64,000 bases of DNA from JADJPL01 sp040382095 (GTDB lineage Bacteria > Bacteroidota > Bacteroidia > Chitinophagales > Saprospiraceae), in contig JBEIGB010000003.1 of NCBI GenBank assembly GCA_040382095.1, forward strand, positions 1 through 64,000. Direction: 5' to 3'. The position numbers were made by a program, and so were the translations under genes. The notes under the pieces are model-generated. The model was not told where the DNA came from, searched no databases, and worked only from the letters and a program-made list of their open reading frames with translations. Below are positions 43,895 through 53,820 of the stretch, piece after piece (within the stretch, counting starts at the first letter, position 1; every line of letters begins with the position of its first letter).

Positions 43895-46800
43895 ATGCAG
43901 TTGAAAATAATTTCGGCCGGTGCCGGAAGTGGTAAGACTTACCGCCTGACCCAGGAAATGGTCGCTTTGCTGAAAAAGGATGTCAGGCCCGGCGGGATTA
44001 TCGCTACGACCTTTACAAAAAAAGCGGCGGCGGAACTCCAGGAAAGGGTCAGGGTGCAGTTGCTGAAAGAGGGAATGTCCGATGCTGCCGAGGCAATCGG
44101 CAGTGCAATGATCGGGACGGTCCATAGCCTGGGGGTAAAACTACTTCAGCGTTTTGCGTACGAAGCCGGTGTTTCACCCGAAGTGGCCATAATTGCCGAG
44201 GAGGATCATCAAATGCTTTTCAATCTTTCCCTGGCTACCGTCCTTACGGAGGAGCATGTACAAAAAATGGAGGCTTTCCGGGAAATATTCTCGCTGGACG
44301 GCTCCGAGGATTTTGACTGGCGCAAAGAGGTCAGGCTCCTTACAGAAATCGCCAGGGCAAATGGATTTGATGCAGCAGCACTATTGGAGAGCGCAAAGCG
44401 TTCGTTTGCTTCTTTTCGGGAATTGCTGGACGAACCCGATACAGCCGTGGCAAATACGGCAAAAGAAGCGTTGCCGTTATTGCTGGCCGATACAATCGGG
44501 CGGTTACTTGAGAACGGAGATACAACGAAGACGACCTCAGATGTAATACAAAAGCTGAAAATGATGCTCCGGGAGCTCGAACTGCGCGGCCGTTTACCCT
44601 GGAAGTATTATGCCGAATTAGAGAAACTGGAGCCCGCAAAAAAGAGTAAGGAAGAGATGGCGGAGTTGCGCGCGCTCACCAGAGCCCACCTTTGCTTCCC
44701 GGAGTTACATGCGGATATACAAGGGTTTACAGACGAATTGTTCGGCCTGGTGGCCGCGGCCATGCGGGAATACGCCGCATATAAGCAGCGGCGTGGCTTA
44801 ATTGATTATACGGATATGGAAGTCCTGGTGGACCAATTACTCGACCGGCCGGATGTCCGTGCAGTCCTGCTGGAAGAACTCGACCTGCTCATGGTGGACG
44901 AATTCCAGGATACCAGTCCAATCCAGCTCGAAATATTCCTCAAGCTTTCCCGCTTATCCCGATACTCCGTTTGGGTCGGTGACCCCAAGCAATCTATTTA
45001 TGGCTTCAGGGGCGCTGCACCCGAGCTGATGCAGGCGATTATTGCCCACACCGGGGGTATCCGCAAAGAAGATATCCAATCGGATTCCTGGCGCTCCCGG
45101 GAAGACCTCGTGGCGGCTACTAATGCGGTCTTTTGTAAAGCTTTTCCCGATATGGAACCCGATCAGGTGGCTTTGAACCCTAAAAGGCTTAAAACAAATG
45201 ACCCTGCAGGTATGGGCCCGGCCTTGAATTTATGGAAATTCGACCTCGACCCGGAAGAAGCGAAAAAACGCGCACAGGCTCCGGGAAAGCCATGGATGGA
45301 AAACGGTATCGCATTTGCACTTCGGGATTTCCTGGGCAGTGGGGTATATGTCGTTCCCAAAGGCGAGCCCGTTCCGCGGTCAGTGCGCCCAGGTGATGTC
45401 GCGGTTCTTTGCCGCACAAACAAAGAATGCACATTATTGGCCGAAGCCTTAAATACTGCCGGCCTGAAAGTTGCGATTTCCCGTACCGGACTAATGCAAA
45501 CGGCAGAGGCCCGGCTAATCCTTGCCTGCCTGAAATATCTGCTCCACGTTCAGGATACGCTTTCCGTAGCGGAAATCCTCCTGCTCGCCGAAAACCTCCC
45601 GGTGGAAGAAATGATCGAGGATCGTCTTGCCTATCTGGAAAAGCAGGACACCGGAAGTTCGCCGAGGGAACGCTGGGGGGGGCATTATCCTATGATCCGG
45701 ATGCTACAAGGCCTCAGGCCCCGGGTGGCGGAGCTCTCCTGTGCCGAAACCCTGGATCTCCTGCTCGGCGAGCTTGACCTGCGCCGGATTATCGCGGGCT
45801 GGGGCAATGTTTCCCAACGCCTGGACAATGTGGAAGTATTCAGAAAGCTGGCAGCACAATATGAAGATTCCCGCAACCGCCTGCAGGCCGCTTCCGCACT
45901 GGGTGGGTTCCTGCTTTGGCTCAACCGGCTGGAAGCCGAAAAAAAAGACTTTCAAAGTGCCGGTGAAAGCCAGGATGCGGTGAATGTGCTTACTTACCAC
46001 AGCAGTAAAGGCCTCGAGTGGCCAGTGGTAATCTGCCACAACCTCGATGCCTCCCTTCGGGCAGAGGTCTGGGGCGCCGATATACGCTCCGATCATCCGA
46101 CAGTGGACCTGGACAACCTCCTGGGTAATCGTTACCTTTATTACTGGGTGAACCCATACGGCAAGCAGAGTCAGAAAACAACACTGGCTGGTCGGATTGC
46201 CGCTCATCCCGTGCAGGCACTCAGAAAAATGCGCGCATTGGCCGAGGAACGGCGTCTTTTATATGTCGGGCTGACGCGGGCAAGAGATTATCTTGTCTTC
46301 CCCGTTGGCCATCAGCCTACAAGCTGGCTCAACCGGACCTGGCATGAGGGGCAGGGGGATTTTCCAACCTTCGACCCCCAATCGCCAGAATCTCCCTGGG
46401 TCTGGGATGGGAAAACCTCGCCGCTTGCGGTAAAGACGTGGTTTTTTGGGCGGACATTCCTGCCCTGCACCGTCGAAGAACAGGAAATCCTGTTTCTTGC
46501 CCCACCTGCTGGCAAAAAAACGTTTCCGCCGCTGTTTATCCAGCCACTACAAGAGAGATGGGATGTAAAACCGCATACCGATGGCCCTTTTATTTATAGT
46601 CATCTGCCCCTCCCGGGCCTGCCAGATGACCTTTTGGGTGAAGCGGTCATCGCTTATTTACAGGCCCTTCACCCCGATTATCCGCAGACCGTACAACTGG
46701 AAATCGCAGGCTGCCTGATCACTGACTTTGGCCTGCAGGACACCCTTCAGCCTGATCAGCTTCAGGCGCTTGGTACAGCGTGGCTGAATTGCCTTCAAGC

Positions 46801-47110
46801 CCGTTTCCCCGCTACAGATACATGCAGACAATATGTCCTGAGGCATCGCGAAAACGGGCGTATTTTTGAAACGGAAATTGACTTGCTGCTCTATTTACCT
46901 CAGGGCAGGGCTGCCATCGTCCAACATGCCGCTTTTTCAGGCGAACTACAGGCACTACCGGTAAAAGTAGTAGAATATTTTGGGTCCTGGGCCGGCTTAT
47001 GCCGGCGATCTATTCAAAAAACAGAGGGCTTGGATGGAGTCCGGATATTTATACATTGTGTGGTACAAAAAGCCCTGGTCGAATTGGTCTGGGCGGATCC
47101 AGTGCCGTGA
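43895..47110 (+). CDS. UvrD/AddA-like helicase with degenerate nuclease motif
   Basis: A 1071-residue superfamily 1 helicase. Walker A GAGSGKT at 9-15, IIATTFTKKAAAELQERV, motif II DLLMVDEFQDTSP, WVGDPKQSIYGFRGA, VNVLTYHSSKGLEWPVV and LLYVGLTRARDYLVFP are all intact. The C-terminal region has the position of an AddA/RecB PD-(D/E)XK nuclease. EIDLLLY keeps the first acid (Asp996), but the second motif reads IVQHAAF (1008-1014) where active relatives have an IDHK-like motif. The nuclease is probably inactive. No AddB-like gene is adjacent. Confidence 0.9.
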   Translation: MQLKIISAGAGSGKTYRLTQEMVALLKKDVRPGGIIATTFTKKAAAELQERVRVQLLKEGMSDAAEAIGSAMIGTVHSLGVKLLQRFAYEAGVSPEVAIIAEEDHQMLFNLSLATVLTEEHVQKMEAFREIFSLDGSEDFDWRKEVRLLTEIARANGFDAAALLESAKRSFASFRELLDEPDTAVANTAKEALPLLLADTIGRLLENGDTTKTTSDVIQKLKMMLRELELRGRLPWKYYAELEKLEPAKKSKEEMAELRALTRAHLCFPELHADIQGFTDELFGLVAAAMREYAAYKQRRGLIDYTDMEVLVDQLLDRPDVRAVLLEELDLLMVDEFQDTSPIQLEIFLKLSRLSRYSVWVGDPKQSIYGFRGAAPELMQAIIAHTGGIRKEDIQSDSWRSREDLVAATNAVFCKAFPDMEPDQVALNPKRLKTNDPAGMGPALNLWKFDLDPEEAKKRAQAPGKPWMENGIAFALRDFLGSGVYVVPKGEPVPRSVRPGDVAVLCRTNKECTLLAEALNTAGLKVAISRTGLMQTAEARLILACLKYLLHVQDTLSVAEILLLAENLPVEEMIEDRLAYLEKQDTGSSPRERWGGHYPMIRMLQGLRPRVAELSCAETLDLLLGELDLRRIIAGWGNVSQRLDNVEVFRKLAAQYEDSRNRLQAASALGGFLLWLNRLEAEKKDFQSAGESQDAVNVLTYHSSKGLEWPVVICHNLDASLRAEVWGADIRSDHPTVDLDNLLGNRYLYYWVNPYGKQSQKTTLAGRIAAHPVQALRKMRALAEERRLLYVGLTRARDYLVFPVGHQPTSWLNRTWHEGQGDFPTFDPQSPESPWVWDGKTSPLAVKTWFFGRTFLPCTVEEQEILFLAPPAGKKTFPPLFIQPLQERWDVKPHTDGPFIYSHLPLPGLPDDLLGEAVIAYLQALHPDYPQTVQLEIAGCLITDFGLQDTLQPDQLQALGTAWLNCLQARFPATDTCRQYVLRHRENGRIFETEIDLLLYLPQGRAAIVQHAAFSGELQALPVKVVEYFGSWAGLCRRSIQKTEGLDGVRIFIHCVVQKALVELVWADPVP

Positions 47111-47595
47111 TGAATTCTTTTTGCACTCCCGGAAGATTGGACTTTTGCATAAAGTTTAATGCCCTGACTGTTGACTTTATCCCTTATATTTTGTACATTT
47201 AGAAGCTGGAAAAACTGATGACGGCAAAGCGGTCTAATAAAACCCGGCGTAAGCGGTCAAAGAATATTTGAGGTCGTGCCATACGAATTTTTTGAGGAGG
47301 CGGTCCGATGAGTATTCTGCCGCTGAAGGCGGCAAAATACTTTTCACACAACCCCATACCTTATGCGACGGCCTGTTTTCACTCCTATTCTCTCCCGAAG
47401 GATTATTTTTTTGTTAAAAACCGCATAGCAGGTCAAAAAAAATAATTTCGCAAAGTCTGTACTTTTCACACGATTTTTTTCCCGTACATCCGAATACTTG
47501 TTTTTTTATCTGCCACAGGTGGAAAGCAGCATTTTTTGCTTCGTTATGCTTTGTCTGCGCAGCGAAAAAATAAGGCTTAATTATTGATAATCAAT
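47111..47595. repeat. Intergenic region with partial repeat copy R10
   Basis: About 47264-47355 has GAGGTCGTG, a CTGCCGCTGAAGGCGGCA hairpin and TTTTCACACAACCCC, i.e. the right-hand modules of the family without a GAAGC palindrome. 47380-47590 is AT-rich and ends at the promoter of the CBM48 gene. Confidence 0.65.
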
Positions 47596-47596
47596 T

Positions 47597-47626
47597 TTGT
47601 GGAATTTTTTTTTGATCTATATTTGC
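47597..47626 (+). promoter_or_regulatory. Bacteroidota-type promoter of the CBM48 gene
   Basis: TTTG (47597-47600) is followed after 18 bases by TATATTTG (47619-47626), a textbook -33/-7 pair for the Bacteroidota primary sigma factor. Transcription would start near 47632, giving a leader of about 60 nt. Confidence 0.8.
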
Positions 47627-47690
47627 AACATAGTGTAAAAAATACACGAACCTAATTTAGATTATTGTTCAACTGTTAAATCATTTAGAC

Positions 47691-48338
47691 ATGCTGAAAA
47701 AACAATTTTTGAAGAACAAACCGGTATGCAAGGTGACGTTCAGCCTTCCGGCAGAGGCCGTAACGGCTGGGAGTGACGTACGTGTTGTCGGGGATTTCAA
47801 CGATTGGAACTGGGAGCAGGGCTTGGCGATGCAATTGAAGAAAAGCGAATACACTGCGGTAGCAGAGCTTGCCACCGGACGCGCTTACGAATTCCGTTAC
47901 CTGGTGAACAATATGGATTGGGAGAATGACTGGCAGGCGGACGGCTATGCGCCCTCACCTTACTTTGGTGCGGACAATTCCGTTCTTCTGCTCCTGGAAC
48001 ACGAGAATGCTGCTGCATCCGTTGCAGAGGTTAAGCCCGCTGCCGCTCCTGTTGCGAAAAAAGCTGCTACATCGGCTGCCAGGCCAGCAAAGGACGACCT
48101 GAAAAAGATCGAAGGGATCGGCCCCAAGATTGAAGCGCTACTGGGAGAAGCCGGTATTATCAGCTTTTCGGACCTTGCCAAAGCAGATGTGAAAACCCTT
48201 AAAGTGGTTTTGGAAAAAGCGGGTAGCCGTTATAAAATGCACGATCCTGGCTCATGGCCCCAGCAGGCTAAGCTTGCGCTTGCCGGCAACTGGGAGGCCC
48301 TGGCAACACTCCAGGCGGAGTTGAAAGGTGGGAAGTAA
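47691..48338 (+). CDS. Isoamylase early-set (CBM48) domain fused to helix-hairpin-helix domain
   Basis: A 215-residue protein. Residues about 12-100 form an AMPK-beta/CBM48-like glycogen-binding sandwich (VRVVGDFNDWNWEQG, YEFRYLVNNMDWENDWQADGY). After an Ala/Pro/Lys linker (about 105-130) follows a helix-hairpin-helix domain (LKKIEGIGPKIEALLGEAGI ... SRYKMHDPGSWPQQAKLA). The latter domain is otherwise found on ribosomal and nucleic-acid-related Bacteroidota proteins. It has its own promoter and terminator, immediately upstream of glgB. Confidence 0.9.
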   Translation: MLKKQFLKNKPVCKVTFSLPAEAVTAGSDVRVVGDFNDWNWEQGLAMQLKKSEYTAVAELATGRAYEFRYLVNNMDWENDWQADGYAPSPYFGADNSVLLLLEHENAAASVAEVKPAAAPVAKKAATSAARPAKDDLKKIEGIGPKIEALLGEAGIISFSDLAKADVKTLKVVLEKAGSRYKMHDPGSWPQQAKLALAGNWEALATLQAELKGGK

Positions 48339-48438
48339 AATACCAAAGAAAGCCGTCTGAAATGTGGCCGTCCCCAGGAAATCTTCCAACGGATGGGGCA
48401 GAGCTGCATGTACAAACCTCCAAAGCCGCAGTTATATG

Positions 48439-48477
48439 TAATAAATCCTGTCTGAGTGACAGGATTTATTATTTTTA
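48439..48477 (+). terminator. Terminator between CBM48 gene and glgB
   Basis: Perfect 14-bp stem (TAATAAATCCTGTC / GACAGGATTTATTA) with TGAGT loop followed by TTTTT. It ends 24 bp before the glgB start, so it may act as a partial attenuator for glgB. Confidence 0.85.
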
Positions 48478-48500
48478 CGGGCACCATTACAGCAAATCTT

Positions 48501-50408
48501 ATGCGCACAGTAATTCCATATAGTCTTTTTTCTGAATACGACATTTATTTGTTCAAGCAGGGCAAGCACTTTCGTATCTATGAAAAAATGGGTAGCCATG
48601 TCACGACGGTCGAAGGGCAATCAGGCGTTTACTTTTCTGTTTGGGCGCCTAATGCACAAAGTGTTTCGGTAGTCGGTAATTTCAATAACTGGAATTCGGG
48701 TGCCCACTCCTTATTTATCCGGCTGGACGAATCGGGGATATGGGAAGGCTTCATCCCTGGATTAGATAAAGGGGCTTTATATAAATATAGTATCAAGACG
48801 GCACGTGGCCAGGTATTTGAGAAAGGCGATCCCTACGCATTATTATGGGAGATACCGCCCCGGACGGCCTCGGTCGTATGGGATCTTGGCTATCATTGGA
48901 ACGATCATGAATGGATGGAGCAAAGGAAGACCACTTCGGCCAGCACCCGTCCTTATGCTGTTTATGAAGTCCATCTGCCTTCCTGGCGAAAAAAGCCGGG
49001 TACGACGTATTCGCTCAATTATCGGGAGCTTGCCGGGGAGCTGGTTCCCTATATCAAAGACCTGGGCTTCACGCATGTGGAATTCCTTCCGGTGATGGAA
49101 CATCCTTACTACCCTTCCTGGGGGTACCAGGTCACGGGTTATTTTGCTTGCACCAGCCGTCTGGGCACACCCCAGGATTTTATGTACCTGGTAGATGCCT
49201 TTCATCAGGCAGGGATTGGCGTAATCCTGGATTGGGTGCCATCACATTTCCCGACAGATGCTTTTGGCCTGGCTCAGTTCGACGGGACTTTCCTGTATGA
49301 GCACGAAGATCCGCGTAAAGGATTTCATCCTGACTGGAAGAGTGCTATTTTTAATTATGGGAGGAATGAAGTGCGCAATTTCTTGATTTCCAATGCAATT
49401 TTCTGGCTGGAGCGCTTTCATGCCGATGGTTTGCGGGTGGATGCAGTGGCGTCTATGTTGTATCTCGATTACTCGCGTGAAGGAGATCAGTGGATACCCA
49501 ATGAATTCGGCGGGAAAGAGAACCTGGAAGCCATTGCCTTCCTTCGGGAATTCAACGAAGTGGCCTACCAGGAAGTCCCGGATTGTATCACGATTGCAGA
49601 AGAATCAACAGCCTGGTCGGGGGTTTCGCGGCCGACATTTACGGGCGGACTGGGTTTCGGGCAAAAATGGATGATGGGTTGGATGCACGATACGTTGAAT
49701 TATTTCAAGGAAGATCCGGTCCACCGAAAGTATCACCATGGCCAGATTACCTTCAGCCTGATTTATGCTTTTACCGAAAATTTTATGCTTCCCCTGTCCC
49801 ACGATGAAGTAGTCCATGGCAAAGGGAGCCTGATCAACAGGATGCCAGGGGACGAGTGGCAGCGTTTTGCAAATCTCCGGTTGTTGTATGGCTATATGTA
49901 TGCACATCCAGGTACGAAGTTGCTGTTCATGGGAGGGGAATTTGCTCAGACTTCCGAATGGAACATCGAAACAGGCCTGGTATGGGATCTGACCGCCCTT
50001 CGCTATCACGCCGGGGTACAAGACTGGATCCGCACGCTCAATGATTTTTATACGTCACATCCGGCATTATATGACCTTCAGTTTTCTGGTGAAGGGTTTG
50101 AGTGGATAGACCATGGAGATGCAGATCATTCTATCATCTCTTTTTTGCGCAAAGGGAAAGACAGCGACAGGCCCTTACTGGTGGTATGTAATTTTACTCC
50201 GGTACCCAGGACGGTATTCCGGGTCGGCGTACCTGCACCGGGCAAGTGGCGGGAAATCATCAATAGCGACCGTGCCAGCTATGGAGGTGCAGGGCATCAT
50301 ATCAATACGGTCACCGACAGCGAGCCGATCGAATGGAACGGCAGAACCGACTCCATCGGTATTCAGGTAGCCCCTCTGGCAGTAATGATTTTTGAGCGTG
50401 AAGATTGA
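48501..50408 (+). CDS. glgB: 1,4-alpha-glucan branching enzyme
   Basis: A 635-residue GH13 enzyme from the ATG at 48501 (MRTVIPYSLFSEYDIYLFKQGK); the frame extends upstream across the terminator. An N-terminal CBM48 (VYFSVWAPNAQSVSVVGNFNNW) is followed by the barrel. GFTHVEFLPVMEHP, the nucleophile Asp at about 314 (GLRVDAVASML), the acid/base Glu at about 367 (AEESTAW) and LSHDEVVHGKGSL are all present. It transfers alpha-1,4 chains to alpha-1,6 branch points in glycogen. No other glg genes are in the window. Confidence 0.97.
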   Translation: MRTVIPYSLFSEYDIYLFKQGKHFRIYEKMGSHVTTVEGQSGVYFSVWAPNAQSVSVVGNFNNWNSGAHSLFIRLDESGIWEGFIPGLDKGALYKYSIKTARGQVFEKGDPYALLWEIPPRTASVVWDLGYHWNDHEWMEQRKTTSASTRPYAVYEVHLPSWRKKPGTTYSLNYRELAGELVPYIKDLGFTHVEFLPVMEHPYYPSWGYQVTGYFACTSRLGTPQDFMYLVDAFHQAGIGVILDWVPSHFPTDAFGLAQFDGTFLYEHEDPRKGFHPDWKSAIFNYGRNEVRNFLISNAIFWLERFHADGLRVDAVASMLYLDYSREGDQWIPNEFGGKENLEAIAFLREFNEVAYQEVPDCITIAEESTAWSGVSRPTFTGGLGFGQKWMMGWMHDTLNYFKEDPVHRKYHHGQITFSLIYAFTENFMLPLSHDEVVHGKGSLINRMPGDEWQRFANLRLLYGYMYAHPGTKLLFMGGEFAQTSEWNIETGLVWDLTALRYHAGVQDWIRTLNDFYTSHPALYDLQFSGEGFEWIDHGDADHSIISFLRKGKDSDRPLLVVCNFTPVPRTVFRVGVPAPGKWREIINSDRASYGGAGHHINTVTDSEPIEWNGRTDSIGIQVAPLAVMIFERED

Positions 50409-50436
50409 AAACGCTCTTACGACGAAGGAAGGGGGG

Positions 50437-50886
50437 TCAACTTCCGGAAATACCCAGGAAAAATACCAGCCCTTCGAGTTTGTAGCTCGTTTTGCTCTTT
50501 GGGATAGATTCCTTGGGGCTGACCTTTTGGCGGATAAGCCGGTAAACACCCTTATATAGCTCTCCGTTGAACTCGTATTCTCCTTGCTTTCCGCCGATAG
50601 AATCCCCGACACAAAAGACCAGGATATAACCAAACTCCCCGTATATGGGTCGGTCCAGAAATGCGCCTGCCTGGATTGCCTCTTCCATACCCAGAGGACG
50701 GATAGGGTCTTTGAACTGGCTTTTTGATCCGCCGGATCCCGTAGTGAGCGGGCTGTCTTTGCCTCCATAAGTGCCATCTGTCACGATTACCGTAAGCCCT
50801 TTGCCGCTGGGTTGTCCTTTGAACTGTCCGAAAGCGGCCAATGGTCCGAGTGTACATAAGATGACAAAGAATGCAGTTCTTAACAT
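50437..50886 (-). CDS. Small secreted hypothetical protein
   Basis: A 149-residue precursor from MLRTAFFVILCTLGPLAAFGQ (50886). The mature part starts FKGQPSGKGLTVIVTDGTYGGKD and ends in a basic, lysine-rich segment plus FFLGISGS. It looks like a small beta protein. I recognise no family. Convergent with glgB (28-bp gap). Confidence 0.75.
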   Translation of the reverse strand: MLRTAFFVILCTLGPLAAFGQFKGQPSGKGLTVIVTDGTYGGKDSPLTTGSGGSKSQFKDPIRPLGMEEAIQAGAFLDRPIYGEFGYILVFCVGDSIGGKQGEYEFNGELYKGVYRLIRQKVSPKESIPKSKTSYKLEGLVFFLGISGS

Positions 50887-51339
50887 ATAACTGGTTTTAA
50901 AAAATATTGGTACACAAATATTTACGAGGCGCACAGGTAATCGTGCCGAAAGACAATCAGACCTATTGCGAAAGCATCGGCATGGTGAAAAAGGCGATTT
51001 TCGGCCCACTACTATATGTCGTCGCAACAATACGGTTCCATTTTGCGCTTCATGGCCCACTAAACCTATCATTGTATTTATACAAAACAACATTACTAAA
51101 AGTTGCTTTTTCAGGCCATTGGGTAAATATACCGTTTCTTCGGAAAATTCCAAAAGTGCATGAGCCGGATAATTTTTTGAAAACTGCCGCATCATTCCAT
51201 TATGACAATTCCGGTGTTATTCGTCTATATAATCTGGTTGTTGGGGCTTTTTTTGGGCATGGTTGAAACAATTCCGGGGGTTTTTCTATTTACAAGGGTT
51301 TTAATGTCACTATTTTGTAAAAATTCAGAATACCCAATG
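50887..51339. other. Intergenic region between divergent genes
   Basis: On the minus strand about 50985-51035 reads TTGTTGCGACGACATA then GTAGTGGGCCGAAAAT, close to the second-family copies at 30618 and 56109. Otherwise AT-rich; the TonB receptor promoter should lie near 51300, where TATTTTG occurs one base short of the consensus. Confidence 0.5.
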
Positions 51340-53820
51340 ATGAAACTGTTTGCTACTGCACTGATTCTTATAACATTCCAGTCGTTGTTTGCCCAGCGGC
51401 CTACCACGGGAGGTCCGCCTTCAATGGGCGCGCCCACCATCACCGGCCGCATCACAGGTCAATTGCTGGATTCCGGGGATAAATCACCTGTAGAATTCGC
51501 ATCTGTTGTACTGCTGGATGCCCAGACCAAAACCCAGAAAGGCGGGGCCGTAACAGATGAAAAAGGTCAATTCAAATTCAACGATGTGCGCCTGGGTAAA
51601 TATAGCCTCCAAATATCTTTTATCGGTTATCAATCGCAAACGATCGCAGATATCGAGCTTACACCGAAAAACCCCGATTTCGATGCCGGTAAAGTGATGT
51701 TCGTCGCAGAAGGCATAGACCTCGCTGCGGTCGAAGTGACCGGCCAGGCAGGCACCTATGAAAATAAAATAGACAAGATCGTCTATAACGCCGAAAAAGA
51801 CGTGAACACGAGTATTGGTAATGCAACTGATCTTCTGCAGCGCGTACCGCTCCTTGCTGTGGATGCGGAAGGTAACCTCTCGCTTCGCGGTTCTACGCAG
51901 GTGATGATCCTCATCAACGGTCGTCCGTCGGGGATGTTCGCTGCGAATCCTGCAGATGCCCTGCGCTCCATCCCTGCAGATCAAATCAAAAGCGTCGAAG
52001 TGATTACGGCACCGACGGCCAAGTATGATGGCGAAGGCTCGGCAGGGATCGTCAATATTATTACCAAAAAGAAGTCGGCAGAAGGGTTCACCGGGTCTGT
52101 TGGCGGTGCCGTGGGTACACGGAATGCGAATACCAATATCAACCTCAACCTGGTACGCGGCCGCTTTGGATTGAATTTCGGGGCTGGGGGGTGGTCTTCT
52201 TTCTCCAGGCCTTCAACCGCAGACTTTATCCGCAAGGACTATATCGGCAGCCAGACGCGCACCCTCGAACAATTCAGTACTGGCGACGGCACGTTTTTTG
52301 GCCCGCGTGCCAATCTCGGCCTGACCTACGATTTCAATGCCTACAATAGCATCAGCAGCAATTTTTCTATGCGGGCATTTGGCAGAACTTCAGAAAACGA
52401 TACCGAATCTACCTTTAATGATCCTGTCAACAAGCTCTATCAAACCTATGACCGCTACGCTAAGGGCAGCTCGATCAACGGTGGGTTTGACTGGACGACC
52501 GACTACCGGCGTACCTTCAAAAAACCGGAGCAGGAGTTCTCCCTGGCCCTGCAAATGAACGGCGATGTGAGCCTTCAGAAAAACGAAATCCTGCAGCAGG
52601 GTAGCGATCCTTCCCTGTATCGCAACGAAAACAACCGGAACGACGGGATTAATGTCGAAACGACCCTCCAGGCAGACTATGTCCATCCTTTTTCCAAAAA
52701 ACTCAAACTTGAAACTGGCGCCAAAGCCATCTATCGCGTCATCGAGAGCGATTTTCAATATCAGGACTTCAATACCGCGCTGGGTAGGTATATTCTGGAT
52801 AAAAACCGTTCGGACGTGCTGAATTACGAGCAAAATGTCTATGCAGGCTATCTGTCGTTCAATATCGCCCTCAGCGAAAAATATGGTATGGTAATCGGAA
52901 GCCGGTATGAGCATACGTCTATTTTTGGCGATTTCAATACCAACGAAACAGAATTCAACTTCGACTACGACAACTTGCTGCCCAGTGTAATCCTGAGCCG
53001 CAAAATGGGGCAGTTTTCCAGCCTCCGTCTTAGCTACAGCCAGCGCATCCAGCGTCCCAGCCTGCGTTTTATTAACCCCTATATCCCGCTCGACGACCCC
53101 CGCAATATTACCGTGGGGAACCCCGAGCTGCTGCCCGAAACGACCAACGCTTTTGAAATCGGTTACAATACATTCGTGAAAGGCATCGTCCTCAACGTCT
53201 CGACCTTCGTCAGGCATACCGGTGACGTAATCGAAAATTATCTGGAAGTGGATGCGGCAGGGACTTCTATTACAACCTACCAGAATATCGGTACTAACTA
53301 TACCTATGGCATAGACTTGTTTACCTCCCTGAACCTGAAGGACAAACTGAATATCCGCGGCGGGGTCAATGCGGCCAACTATTATACCGAAGCAACGATA
53401 AACGGCCAGCGCCTGAGCAATAACGGCCTGCAATACCGCGGCAACCTGAACGTCACCTACAGCTTTACGCCAACGTTCAGGGCAGAAGTTTCCGGGTTTT
53501 ATAATTCGCCCAGATATTCCCTGCAGGGATACCGCGCCTCCCACTCCCGCTCGAGCTTCGGCGTGAGGAAAGACTTTGCAAACAAAAAGGCCAGTCTGGG
53601 CATAATCATTGACCAGCCTTTCCGCAGGGATCTGCGCTTCCCCAACCGCCTGGAAGGACCGACCTTCTTTCAGGAAAATAACTTCGCAACGGCACAGCGC
53701 TCCTTCGGTATCAGCTTTAACTATCGCTTCGGCCAGCTCGATTTTAACGGCAACCGTCGCGAACGTAGAAGTAAAATCAATAACTCCGACCTGAAAGAGG
53801 GAGGGGATAGCAATTTCTAA
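51340..53820 (+). CDS. TonB-dependent outer-membrane receptor
   Basis: A receptor of 826 residues starting at 51340 (or one codon earlier, 51337) with signal peptide MKLFATALILITFQSLFAQ. After a Gly/Pro-rich linker comes a carboxypeptidase-regulatory-like domain (ITGRITGQLLDSGDKSPVEF). A plug domain follows (TDLLQRVPLLAVDAEGNLSLRG ... IPADQIKSVEVITAPTAKYDGEG) and then the beta barrel with no terminal aromatic OmpA motif. No SusD-like partner follows, so it belongs to the stand-alone outer-membrane beta-barrel type rather than a polysaccharide locus. The transported compound is unknown. Confidence 0.93.
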   Translation: MKLFATALILITFQSLFAQRPTTGGPPSMGAPTITGRITGQLLDSGDKSPVEFASVVLLDAQTKTQKGGAVTDEKGQFKFNDVRLGKYSLQISFIGYQSQTIADIELTPKNPDFDAGKVMFVAEGIDLAAVEVTGQAGTYENKIDKIVYNAEKDVNTSIGNATDLLQRVPLLAVDAEGNLSLRGSTQVMILINGRPSGMFAANPADALRSIPADQIKSVEVITAPTAKYDGEGSAGIVNIITKKKSAEGFTGSVGGAVGTRNANTNINLNLVRGRFGLNFGAGGWSSFSRPSTADFIRKDYIGSQTRTLEQFSTGDGTFFGPRANLGLTYDFNAYNSISSNFSMRAFGRTSENDTESTFNDPVNKLYQTYDRYAKGSSINGGFDWTTDYRRTFKKPEQEFSLALQMNGDVSLQKNEILQQGSDPSLYRNENNRNDGINVETTLQADYVHPFSKKLKLETGAKAIYRVIESDFQYQDFNTALGRYILDKNRSDVLNYEQNVYAGYLSFNIALSEKYGMVIGSRYEHTSIFGDFNTNETEFNFDYDNLLPSVILSRKMGQFSSLRLSYSQRIQRPSLRFINPYIPLDDPRNITVGNPELLPETTNAFEIGYNTFVKGIVLNVSTFVRHTGDVIENYLEVDAAGTSITTYQNIGTNYTYGIDLFTSLNLKDKLNIRGGVNAANYYTEATINGQRLSNNGLQYRGNLNVTYSFTPTFRAEVSGFYNSPRYSLQGYRASHSRSSFGVRKDFANKKASLGIIIDQPFRRDLRFPNRLEGPTFFQENNFATAQRSFGISFNYRFGQLDFNGNRRERRSKINNSDLKEGGDSNF

